From Gadus chalcogrammus (Eukaryota; Chordata; Actinopteri; Gadiformes; Gadidae), in assembly GCF_026213295.1 (NCBI RefSeq), contig NC_079428.1, positions 6,863,485 through 6,927,484 on the forward strand: 64,000 nt of DNA, in the 5' to 3' direction. The notes beneath the pieces are model-generated. The model saw only the letters and a list, made by a program, of their open reading frames with translations, was not told where the DNA came from and did not search any database. Shown piece after piece: positions 42,584-55,700 of this stretch. Position 1 is the stretch's first letter, and each line of letters begins with the position of its first letter. Made by a program: the position numbers and the translations under genes.

Positions 42584-45500
42584 TAGTTGATTTATGTATC
42601 ATTTATTTTCTTTAACGTTGGAAAAAAAATGTGTTGGACATTTATTGCTTGTGATAGATTTTCTCATAGTTATGTTTGTTTGTAGTATTTATTTATTTAA
42701 AGTATTTATTGAATTTCCTTCAGTTGATATATCAAAGTTATTGCACGGATAAACAGTTAAACAATACAATAAATACCAGTTCTGTTATGAATTTACTGAT
42801 GTCTCGTCTTTCCACTTTATAACAGAATGATTGATAGTGGTATCGATAACAGCTTGGATTGTTATGCAGTAGGGAAAACGGTATTGATTTCTTGAAAATG
42901 TAAGAATCACCATTCTTAATCATAATATATAATACATAATCATATTGTATTTTAGAAGTTTTCCTATTCTTAAATAAGTCAATCAATTCAGCCTATAAGC
43001 CTATATATCAAATGATAGCCTAGTGGTTAGAGCAGGGGCCTTTCACTCCATGATCACCCGGTTCGATCCCCGCCCCTAACATGTCTGTAAGTGTGCTCTC
43101 CGATGATGATTCCGCCATGCTAATACCGATGCTCCAGGTCAGATGTGTGTCTGCCTGGTGCACGTGAGTTCAACCTACCTTCTCACTGTACAAGTGGGCT
43201 GAGGAGAAGCACTCTTTTACAGAACATTACATTATTTTAATTTCTTTAAGATTGAAAAAAATGTATCTAGTTCATGCATATATTGTGTGTGTATTTTTTT
43301 TAACATTATTTCCTTGTCTGTCTCTCCCGGTCTGTCTCTCCCTAACAGAGAGCTCCGCAGCAGAGGAAAAGGAGGAGCCCTCTGAAGGAAATGACCCACT
43401 GGACACGGTTGGTCATCTTAATAAAGTAAAAGACTTAAACATGTGGAATTAGCAGGCATAGCTAGGAAAACCCTCATAATGTAAGGCGGTGGATGCACAG
43501 TGGTCCTTCCATTAGCAGATGCTTCGTTAAAAAGCCACTATAAATATCCATCGCATCTTCATTCCCAACGCCGTCATGTGTGTCAGATTGTATACTCGTT
43601 TTTAAACACCAACCCAGTGTCTCTGTTCAGCTCTCTAAACAGTGGTCCTCTCTATGACGTTGTCTCACTCAGCTGCGTCACTCAGTGGCCCCTCAGCCAG
43701 TGATGGCTCGGCCGGAACCGGAGGGCCACCGGGGCCTCCGCATGGGCCTGCAGGAGGCTCCGGGGGCCCCCGGCACCTGGCCCCTGTGGAACGCCCGCCA
43801 CCAGCCGGAGCCCTCCCCGCCCCGCGCCGTGGCCTCGCTCTCGGTGCGCGTCCTGGGCCAGCCGGACCGCCAGGGCCCGCAGCCCGCCGTCCCCCAGCGG
43901 GCCTCCGACAAGGAGGGCGCGGCCCCCGCGGAGCCGGGGTCCGCGCACCCCGTCCTGCACCTCAGCCGCTCGGCCATGGCGGCGGCGGCGGGGCCCGGTC
44001 GGGACCGGGACGACAGCGACGACGGGGACGACGACGACGACAGCGACGAGGAGAGCGACGAGGAGGAGGAGTGGGGGGCGCAGGTCAAGTCGGGCCGGGC
44101 CCCCGCCCAGCTCCGCCCCCAGCAGCAGCCGCAGCAGCAGGCACACGCCAGCGCCCCGCCCGCCGCCTCCCGCTCCCGACGCAAGCTCCAGCCCCCGCAG
44201 CACATCCCGCCGCCGCAGGCGCACCCGCCCCCCATGCAGCTGCGGCACCCCACCCCGCCTCCCTCACCGCCCCCCGAGCTGTCCTTCCCGCTCCCCGACA
44301 CGCCCAAGCAGAGCCCGCCCAACGCGGAGGAGGCGGGGGGGTCGGGCGGGGAGAGCCCCAGGGCGCGGGCGCCAGGGGGCCGCCGCCGCCCGCCGCCGCC
44401 ACAGCGCGACGAGGAGGACGACTCGGACTCCAGCGCGCGCTCCAGCAGCCCCGAGCCCACCCAGCGGCGGGGGGCGGGACTGCTGGCCCAGCTCGCTCAC
44501 CGGATGGACGCCGAGAAGGGGCAGCCCGCGGCCGGGGAGCCGGAGGCTGTGGACATGTCGGTGGGCACGGTGTGGCGCTGCTCCGCTTCCTCCTCCTCTT
44601 CCTCGGCGGCGGCAGCAGTAGCTGGCCCCCCCGCCGCCCTGATCCCAGGGAGACCGACGGAGGGCCAGAGAAGGAAAGAGGGGACCGGAGACGGTGCAGG
44701 GAACACGCGGCCGGGGGAGAAGGAAACACCCCAGAAGAGGGAGGAGCCGGAGAAGATGGAAGTGGAGTCCACCAGCCGAGAGGAGGAGGAGGAGCAGCAG
44801 AAGATGGCGCAGAGGCGGCCAGGAGAGGAGCGGGACAGGAAGGGAGTAGCGGAGGGCGAGAGACACCTGCCTCCATGGAAGCGAGGGCGGGCGGCCGCGG
44901 CCGCGGCGACGACCCTGTCCACTGGGAGAGGAGAGGAGGCGGAGCTAAAGACGGACTCCGCCCACAGCGAGGCTGCCCTCGCGAAGGCGCCTGTCGTCAC
45001 GCCATCGGTGACCGTAAAGAGGCCTCACGTGTCCACCGACTCCGCTGCACCGCCCATCAGGGCACCGCCCATCAGGGCACCGCCACGAGGCGGGGTGGTG
45101 ATCACTGTCCGGGACTCCGGGTCCTCGTCGGACTCGGACTCTGGGTCTGACTCGCCCTCGCCCTCGTCCCAGTCCTCCACCTCATCGCAGGAGAAGCCCC
45201 CACCTGCCAAGCTAGTCAAGGTTAGCGGTTTTACTCACTCACCTGTCCTGCTACAGAAAACCTTTGGAACAGCTCTTTCATGCTATGCTGTTGCCACCGA
45301 TGTTAACCGCATGCACCTTGCAGAGCGCTGGCCACGGACGTGAGGGAGCCGAGGAGAAGCAGAAGACCAGCGTGGACGGGGAGAAAGCGACTCCACGCCA
45401 GAAGGCAGAAAGGTCCGTCATAATCATCACTTTCTCCAAAAAATAAAAACACAGATCCAAATGGCGCCCACAGCAGTACCGCTGGATGGTCATTCCATCC

Positions 45501-48500
45501 GGCTCTTGTAGGTCAACTTTCCCTTTTTACGGTGGAGTCATCTATGTCCACTACTTAGTTTCAAGCCCATTTTTAAGGCCTGTCTGTTTAAAGTTATCCT
45601 AGAAAAGAGGTTCACCCATTTCTAAACCCTTAGGTTTGAAGACAAATGAAGAAGAGAGAGTAAAAAAATGTCTGCAGACGATATAACACTGGGTTATTTT
45701 GCATCTGTAGTCATAGGCATAGAAGCCAGAGCAGGGGAAATCTAGCCCAAGTGGCCTCTTGTATGTTCTGGAACCGGAGGTTTATGTCTAAGCAGTGCAA
45801 TACATGGTGGCTAATGGTTGGGATCAAACACATCTGATTGGTTAAAGAAATATGTTTTGCATTAGATTAGTTTGCATGCCGACTCAACGACAGTGCAGAT
45901 CTGAATAGTTTATGATGGCCAGAATTGTATAGAATATTTGTAGCCTTACTAAATGTAAAATCATCAAAAAAGTGTCAAAACGTAAAAATAGAAGATGTAT
46001 CAAGGTGTTTTAGGTTGCTTATTGTATCTTAACTTAGAAAAAATAAACCGATTATTCACAAAGGATAATCACACATGAAATGGCAACGGTTTTAATAGAT
46101 AAAAGTGAAAATTGAAAGAAAAATACTTTACACGTTGTTCAAAAACGTATGAGGGTCAAATTGTTACGGGGACAGCCACTACAAATGCCACTATCAATGA
46201 AACATACACTAAACTATACATTGCCCTGCCACACACACTTTTATGTGACCGTTGAATACAAATAAAAATCAACACCAACATAGCCATCCCGTTAGACATT
46301 ATGTGTACCAAGGGTTATGGAGAGATGCATATTTCCTTGGGGGCAGACACTTAAAACTGCATCCCCTGTCAAGTTGCATTGGTTTTAAGCACCTGCTTAA
46401 GGGCCGTTGTCACGATGTTTTACTATTAAACATTTCTTCCCCAGGGTTGTGTTTGGCCTCAGGCTGAGGTTGAACTACCGGAAAAATTGGCAGAACCCTT
46501 TGTGTGTGAATTGCAATTTGCACTGGACTTTTTAAACTTGGTCAATGTCGATTGGTCTGTTTGATGGAGGAATGCAGTAACAGTGAAGTGGGTAGCCAGC
46601 TGTTGGATATATTTAAACTCTTTTTGACTTATGCTGTCAAAACTCTTGGCTACAGCCTCTGTATCTCTTTACAGGGAAGAGTAAACAGGTAATGAGACAA
46701 GAGCAAAAGCAAACCTATTCCAATTACACCAGATTTCTGTTGATTCTTTGACTCTTAAGTATGAATGGGCCTTTTCAATGGCACATTAGTGTGAGCATTC
46801 AGCTTTGCATTTTTCCGTTTGATAAGACGGCTCTGCCTCCATTGATGTGATTGAGATAAAATATTTGTTTATGATAGACCCTGGGTTTTGACTTAAGTGG
46901 GGTTAGGAGGATGTGTCTCTGTTAAAATAGAACAGTTGTATGCCAATGAGATAGGATTATTTTTCATCCATTTCGAAATGCATTATTGTCATGAAACGTG
47001 TTAATTGGGAAAATGTGCAGATATGATACAATTCATATGTAGCGATTTTAAGATATAAATCAACTCGTTACAAAGTTGGCTGACTACTACGAGATAACGC
47101 TAATCACTGGAGCATGCACGCCAACAACGCTTTATTCAGATGACATCGATCTTGCTGTATTTCTGGTCAGGCGTTCAATGCGACAGCCTCCAACACGGCG
47201 TGGTACTGAGAAGAAGCCGGTCCTCGCCTCACTCTCTCCTTCTCCTTTTAATTTACAATCTCGCTAGCCAACATGGCCGTCGTGCATGCATCGCATCTCT
47301 GAGACCGCCGCAGTGTAAAAGGCAACGAGTGTTTCGCGTCGCCAATTTCAATATACGCCTAACCGGAATAAACGATTACGACGGAGCATTCCTTGCCGGG
47401 TTTAGGGCCCGGCAATATGCTGTCCGAAGCCAACAAAAGCGGGTAAGATCAAGCTAACGAGGTTTCGGGTTGCTAGTCATGCCCTTTATCCCTCGAGCTG
47501 CGGTGAAGTTTATATATTCGCTGAATTGTTTTTTTCTTCGCCACGGGTCAATAACTCGATCAGTAGAAACGGGGCCTTGGATGTCATGAATCGTTTAGAA
47601 ATAACGTTAACAACGATAATAACCAAATACCCAGTGTAACTGGAGAGATACCACTGCTTGTTTCTAACTATACCCATTGTGTTCCTGGTGTTCAGAGACA
47701 ACGCACACACTTCTCCATTTTCAGGTTAATTTTTACCAAAATATTACATGACAGGCGATATTACATGACGTCGAGAAGTCCGACCGACACACAAACCTGA
47801 TTTTTCAGTTTTGCTAATAGCGTAGGCCTGTGATTAGAAAATTGCATTTTTCCTATTGTCTGTCGGATATAAACTTGAATAGCATCATAACTAAAAGGTG
47901 GAGGCATGGGATTTCCCATCCTATAACTGTCGATTAATTGTAGCTTAGTTGACATTGAAGTCTAAAAGCCACATGCATGGATAATTAAATAACCATCTAA
48001 TCGAAGGTTATGTATAAAGTAAAACCTATGAGACAAGTTCTTTCATACATCACATATTGCAATATGCAAAGGTTTATTTTTGGTGGTCAGTGTGTATAAC
48101 ATTCTCCTATTAGATTGATAACGTCCCTTACTCTCTCCCCTGGATGTCGGATTGTAGGTGACCCCAGTCCTACCCAGATGTAGCTCAGCATCGTAGTGCA
48201 TCACCTGTGTAAAATGGATTATTAAGTTTGTTCATCAATAGTTGGCCCAGGGATCATTATATCTTAACTGGGCCAGAGTGACATCCTCTCAGGCCTCGAC
48301 CACACCTCCACAGCTGGTTCTCTGGGATTTCTAATTAGCGCAGCAGTCTCCCTTGACACCGGACACAAACCATGTGGCTGCTTGCTTGTCCGATTTAATG
48401 TTGAATGTTTAATGTTGAGGTGGACTTAATTATTTCTCGATGGGAAAGATGTTTTTTATAACCTTTATATTTAATGATCAGTTCAACCGCAATTAAACAA

Positions 48501-49718
48501 TTGATACTTTAACGCTATGAAGGCTTAAGAACAATTACATTTTCAATAGCTTCTTAGTCCACGATGATGTGTTTTGTATTATGCCTTCCAAAATGGTGTA
48601 ATTTGTCACTTGCCTGGTTGGTCGAGATTGCTTTTCAATGGCATAGTGTCCATTTCTGCATGTCCATGTCCCCACTCTGTCCAGGTGCACTGCCATCGGA
48701 CTCCGTATTGTTTTGATTCATATTTTTGTCCTTGTCGTGTCAGCTGGCCGGGGCTATAGATAGCTCAAGTGACCCACATCCCTGGCACGAGGACTCGTCC
48801 TGGGTCTCCCGTGCCATGTCCTACACATTCCTCCTGTCTTGTTGCTTCTCTCTCATGATCCCCCTCGGGGGAATTAGTGTGTGTGTGTGTGTGTGTGTGA
48901 CATATAATGAAAGTTTTATTGGATTTTTTTTTGTCTGTTTTGAGGAAACTACTGTTCGTTATCAACCACAAAAGCCCACGTCTGACGACCACCAGTGGTA
49001 TACTTCCTCTCCCACGCCGCTCATTCTGGTCCCCTGTCTTTCTCTGGTCCCCCTCCCAGGGAGGTGTCTGAGTCGAGCGAAGCCCCGGCGAAGGAGGCGG
49101 AGCCAGACACTCAGAGCGCCATGGCCCAGGAGCCGGCGTCCGAGGCCAAGCCGGCGAACGGCAGCGGCCTGGAGGAGGTAAGGCCACTGGGAGGGCGGGC
49201 GAGACGTGGGCCGGGTCACTAGCAGGTTGGCTTAAGCGGGAAACGGGGATTCAAGTCCAACCCCCCACCCCTAAACCGGCCAGTCCCCTTCTGTTGCTGC
49301 CACGGCCCCCACCACCTAGTTAGGATGTAGTACCTATCATGACCGTAAGCTTCTCAGTGGGCTTCAAAATCATAGCGGTAGTAGAAGAAGAAGTGAGGCT
49401 CGAATGGTAGTGGGAGGGGAAGGATAATGGTCGACGGATGAAATTAGACTAACAAGCACATTAGTGGGGTAATGTGCTACTTGGTTTCACATTGCAGACG
49501 TTTTAGGAAAGGATCGGGATTTGATGACTCCGATGTATTTCGGTCCGTTGAGTCTTTAGTATTCCTGAGAAGTGCCGCGGCGGGGGTGGAGTTGGACTTG
49601 TGCACGGGGCGTAGGCGGCGTTATACTAACGCCTATCATGTCATTTCCTCCACACTAACCATTCACAACTAACCTGCTGACACGCTCACTTGGCTGTTTA
49701 TTTTTTCCTTAACGTTTC

Positions 49719-49776
<58 letters not shown>

Positions 49777-52700
49777 TATTGATTAACTTGTCTCTAGGAT
49801 CAGTTATATAACATAAATCCCCATATTTGGGTTATATTTTACACCTAAACGGTCTAGTTGCACGGCCTACTATATATATTATATACACTACTGTGTACAG
49901 ACTTCTGCACAGCCCAAGTCCATTAATTAGCTGCCTCCATTAGGTTGCAAAACAGTGACGTCAACTCTTGCAAATCTTTCTCAACAGAAAATTCCTTTTG
50001 TAAAAGATGATATCTTGGTTTATAAACGCAATATAGGTGCATGCAGGCTTTTAAAAAAAACATGTGCGTTTCCTTGCATGCTAATGGTCAGTGTGTGCCA
50101 ATAGATGTATACGTTTCTTCCAAGACCACCCTTCACTGTCCTCATCCCCTTTACTCCACTGCTCTTCCCTGCAAATCTGTCCCTCTGTCCCGCTTCTCTT
50201 TCAATGTCTCTCCTCTGTATATTTTGTAATGGTGTGACTGTTGTTTTTAAAACCCCATTGATTGCTTTGTTATGAAGGTGCCCATGCCTCTTCCATTGTC
50301 CCTATTGGTACCTGCTACGTACTACTACTACTACTACCAACACCACCACCACCACCACCACCTCCACTCCTCCTCCACCACCTCCTACACCTCCTGCCCT
50401 GCCATGCCCAAGCGTCTCCATGGTACCCGACTCGGTACCACGAGTTAATCTGCTCCCCCCCACAAACCCCCATCCCGCCCCGGCCCTGAGCCCGCAGGGC
50501 GCCGGCCAACATATGGCTGCGGTGCCCCACCTGCCGTGGCCAGAGTGCCAGAAGGAACCAGAAGGAGCCCGCGTCTTGTCCCCACGCACTGCATCCATGG
50601 CAACCCCTCCCAGCAGCTCGGTTGCTGGAGTAACCGCCTCCTCCTGCAGGAGGGAGGCGGTGTTGGCGGGCGACAATAGAAGCAGATGGCAGCAGGGTGG
50701 TGGGGGCGTGTCTGTCTCCTCACCCCCCCCCCCCCCCCCCCCCGTTAACCACACCCACCAGCTGTATTGTGGACGAACTCCTCCATCGGGCGTCTCCTCA
50801 TCCACACACGGGCCGTGAGCACGGCCGAGCAAACGGCAACTAGGCGCTACTCTGGCCTTCGTTGCCTCCCACGGCGTCAACGCCTCTGGAGAAGCCCCTC
50901 CCCCTTCAGTTCTGTAAACGTTGGACAGAAACAAGCCAAGCCTGCTTGTTCAGAGGATGAGCTACACCCTCTGCCCTGCTGCACCCTTCACCTACCATGG
51001 CGACGAAGATATTGATTGGAAAATTGAGTTGTCCGATCAATGATGATGGTGGTAAAGAGAGCTTGAGATGCACACAACCAGAGATCCAGTCCAAGTGGGG
51101 GTGTGTGTGGTGTGATGTAACGGAAACAACAGACTTGGCCTTCCGTGCCACCACCCCACTAAAGCCCGACCTCGCCTCCCACTGCTCCCTGCATATCCAT
51201 CCGTGGTGGGGCGCCGATGAACTGAACCGAGGGCTGCGCGCTCTACGCTGCGTTCCCCACCAACACGCGCGAGAGAGAGCGGGTAACACAGAGGAGGCTA
51301 TCGACGTCGGCTCCTAGCGGTACCGTTCCCCTCCACCGTCGAACCAGACCTTCACCCATACCCAGGCTACAGCATGAAGAAGACTCTGGGAGGTTTTGGG
51401 AATCCGACCTTTTGTTCCTGGAGCCCTCACTTCATTTTGTGTGACACCTTGACTAAAAAGAGAGGACAAGGGAACTTTTGAGAGACACTGGACTTTATAA
51501 TTAGATCATCCCAATCAAAAGGATTATAAACCCATCAATCATGATCTCTTTGTGTTATGGATACGTGGGCGTTGCTCCAACCAGTAGCAATTGATCAACG
51601 ACGGACAATTCCTCGGAGGATGTACAATGACATTGGACTTTGTTGCTATTGGAAACCGATTTGTTTGCCTCATGTCTACCTAATCACCCTAAAAGACTGC
51701 AGATATGAAACACTCCCCCTGGGAATGAATCCCCGGGCCAGTGGAACAGTTCTCCCCCCCCCCCCCCCCCCCGAAAGACTTTTAATATGACTCGCTCATC
51801 GACAAGTCAATCAAGAACATCCCCCGCCCCCCTTCAAGAAAGAGTCATATCCCATGATCAGTTCCTGCCTGGCGGCCAATCAGCACACTCAAATCCAGCC
51901 CTGCCCTCTGCCCAGTGCCTTCTCTGATTGGATCCTTGCCTAGATACAGTAGCCATGCGGTTGGGCCTTAGCAGAGCCAGTAAGGATCAGGTGTCAATGG
52001 TACCAAGAAATGACCTGTCATTTTTTTCTTCATATTTTACATATACTTCAGAAATGTAAAGACTGACTTATTTCCTTTTCCCCCCCCTTAACATTTTTAT
52101 CAGGTGTACTTCTTTTATAGTAGATGCCAACGTCCACTTTTCATGCCTTTTTACCCGAGTCCCTTTTTGAGTAGATACGTTTTGAACTTTTATTAGAATC
52201 TCACTGGGACTCGCTGGGGCACTGACTGATTTGAGTCCGTCCTGCAGCTCTGCGTTTCCACCTCTGCCCAAAACAAATCGCACACGCGGCACAGCCAGGC
52301 CGTCTGCTAGTCATTCCCGGGGTGTCTGGTTTTTCCGGCTTCCCACCGGTCGATGGCTCCACCTGGGGACTCTCGCAGGGAGACGGCCGGCTCACGTTAC
52401 CGGAGGCTTGCACTAGGATTAGCAGAGCATCAACATGCCGCTATTACACAGTTAACGTCTCTCACGCACGCAACCCTAGAGTCGCTTTGGATTTGATCGT
52501 ATGAATTAAATAATAATTCCCCGCATCTAGGCTGTAGGTGCCCTCGTTCTTTAATGGGTCGGTTCGTGGCTAATGGCTTCCTGTTGAGTAGTGTGTTAGA
52601 AGCTGATATTGTTACTGTACGACAGGATCGTGGTTGTATCCTCATTGTGGTGGTGCACGCACACATACGCACGCATGCACGCACACTCCATATTAATTTA

Positions 52701-55700
52701 AATCAGTCTTTAGGCAGAGGTGGAAGGTGGAAATGTGCAGTCTGCAGTCTCAGTATTGACCCCACGCACGCAATCATTTGTTATCAGTATTGTGTAGATG
52801 TAATTTAATTGGAAGCTGCAGGCCAGGCCTGTGCATAGTTTATAACCTCTCCCCCTCCCCCCTACACCTGACCTCTCCTCCTCCACTCCGTCTCACCTGC
52901 TCGGTTTTTATTAGACCTGAACTATTTTACACTGAGCCTCCTTCAAGACTCAACTTCTCATCTCATCCCACACCCACGGGGGTTCTTGTTTTTCCCCTCT
53001 CTTCCTCTCCCTCTCTCTCTTTCTCTCACTCTAGAGCACAACTCCTAAGGCTTTTGCTGCCCGGAAGATCTCCCTTAACAGTGAGTATACCATTCGCAAA
53101 GCCTAGCATCCCGATGCCTTGCTCAAAGATGAAGATCGTTCGGCGGGTTGGACCTTATGACTGCCACAGACTGTGTTTTCTATAAAGCACTTGCAATAAT
53201 AATGGGTTCTCCTTTTATTTTTTTATTGTGTATAATAAGAATTATGTAAGGTGATGCAGCATATAGTCCTGTTTAGTTATGATAATTCATGTAAATGTAT
53301 ACTCAACCTCTGAGGTGAGCTTGCACTGTGAGTCTGAAAACAAACAAAAAAAAAGGTAGAACCTGCTTCTACTTTGCATTAATGGTATTTGAGCCTCTTG
53401 GCTTTCATTTTATTCAAGGCGGGCGCCATCATAGTCGTGTCATGCAGGCAGGCAGCGGATCTTTAAGAGTAGGCGGCTTCATCACGGTCATCCACCAGGC
53501 CGGGCTCTCTGTTTCCCCGTGATTCGTGAGTGTAACCAATGCCCCCCCCATCACAGGCAGCAAGACGTCTCCACCCACCGGAGCGGACGCCGCGGCGGCG
53601 GGGGGTACGGCCGTCGAGTCCGAGACGGGGGGCGGCGCCACCGCCGCCGGGAGGAAGAGGAGGTGGGGCTCCAGCGCGGCCGTCACCACCAAGAAGCCGT
53701 CCATCAGCATCACCACAGACTCCCTCAGGGTAAGGAGCCCGCACCTGGGTACCCAATCACACCAGGGCTTTCTCTACCGGTGTCTCCTGCACCCAATCAC
53801 ACCAGGGCTTTCTCTACCGGTGACTCCTGCACCCAATCACACAAGGGCTTTCTCTACCGGTGACTCCTGCACCCAATCACACCAGGGCTTTCTCTACCGG
53901 TGTCTCCTGCACCCAATCACACCAGGGCTTTCTCTACCGGTGTCTCCTGCACCCAATCACACCAGGGCTTTCTCTACCGGTGACTCCTGCACCCAATCAC
54001 ACGAGGGCTTTCTCTACCGGTGACTCCTGCACCCAATCACACGAGGGCTTTCTCTACCGGTGTCTCCTGCACCCAATCACACGAGGGCTTTCTCTACCGG
54101 TTTCTCCTGCACCCAATCACACGAGGGCTTTCTCTACCGGTGTCTCCTGCACCCAATCACACGAGGGCTTTCTCTACCGGTGTCTCCTGCACCCAATCAC
54201 ACGAGGGCTTTCTCTACCGGTGACTCCTGCACCCAATCACACGAGGGCTTTCTCTACCGGTGTCTCCTGCACCCAATCACACGAGGGCTTTCTCTACCGG
54301 TGTCTTCTGCTTCTACTTTTTAGTGCCGTGTTGCAAATATATTTGACTAACCCACACCGATGACCTCATCGGTGTCCGGGGACAAGTGGGAGAGAGCTCT
54401 AGTTGATAAGGAGGTGAAGCCGCTGCATGTGGCCACATCTCTTCCTGCACTTCCTCTCCATTTGTGTTTCAGGGTAAAACAATACCGTGGTACCGCTGAA
54501 AACCAACACACCTTTTTTGTTTTTTTCCCCCTCATGTTCTCGTAGTCGTTGATCCCGGACATCAAGATGACCCAGGAGGCGGTGGTGGACCTCCATCCGG
54601 AGGAGCTGCATCTTTCTGGGGAGGAGGAGGAGGAGAGCCAGGGCATGGACAACGGCCGGGCCGACCACGACCTCGGCCTCAAGATCCGACGCACCGTCAC
54701 ACAGGTGAGGGGGGGGGCTCGGGTACTAGGGGATTCTCGTGTGCCACTTCTCTACTCTACAAGATGTGCGTTTACGAAGCGTTTCACATCGTGGACGTTG
54801 AGTCCTACACGCTTGACCGCACGGACCGCCTGATAACCTGCGCTGAAGCCGATGAAGGTCATCCACGTGTGTTAACATTCCCCAACGCTCCTCGGGAGAC
54901 GTGTCAATCGGCGAGCTCGAATCATAACCCAACGAGTTTAAACCCATCAGATTGCCGTGCCCATGTCACTTTATTTATACATTTTAACTGAATAGTGAGT
55001 AAGACAGGAAGGCGTCACTCTAACCGTCGGCCTCCCACAAAGGTTGTCCCGGGCGACGGGAAGGAGAACGGCCAGGGGCGGGAGCCGCAGCCGCCGCAGG
55101 ACGGAGACGACGAGGACGAGGAGGAGGAGGAGGAGGAGCATGACGAGGCGGAGCAGCAGCAGCGGCTGGAGAAGGAGAAGCAGCGCAAGGCCCCCAAGGA
55201 GCGGCGGAGGAGCAGCACCCGGGCGGAGGACGCGGGCGCGCCGCGCCACAGCCCTGCCCGGCAGGAGGCCGAGGCCCAGAAAGGTAGAGGCGGCACGCGG
55301 CACGCGGGGAGCGTGGCGTCAGGAAGGGCTCCCTTTGTGTTAAAGGGGACACGACATACCACCGGGTGGGAGTGGGATTAGCCGTTACGAGCCGTTTGGA
55401 GAACCGGCCTCTTCTGACATCACACGTGACATCACACGTGACATCACACGTGGGCGTGTCCACCTAGATGTGTGACGGGTAGACGAGCAACGTTTGTTAC
55501 CGTCCACTGGGTAGGCTGGTAGACTGATCCATCCAGCACACATCTAGGTGGACACGCCCACCTGTGATTGTGAGGCAGATTTACAGAGTAGCTTGTAATG
55601 ACTAGTCAAACTCACCCCTGGTGGTAAGAAATGTCTCCTTTTTAAGTTGGCAAGATATATTTAGCAGATATCCCCACTCTGAATTACAGCGATGTGTCGC

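Noticed and set aside
43016..43085. Candidate tRNA gene
   Set aside because: A and B boxes are present but no cloverleaf is evident and the tail is shared with another copy, so it is a SINE head.
43642..45150. 502-codon plus frame offset from acin1 exon 5
   Set aside because: GC-rich shadow; the acin1 frame joins exon 4 in phase and contains the recognised acidic region.
53751..54306. CRISPR-like direct repeats
   Set aside because: Head-to-tail satellite without unique spacers, in a vertebrate intron.
53526..54363. Open frames of 60-167 codons with repeated [14 protein letters not shown] peptides
   Set aside because: Stop-free because the 40-bp satellite lacks stops in every frame; only 53557-53729 is a supported acin1 exon.
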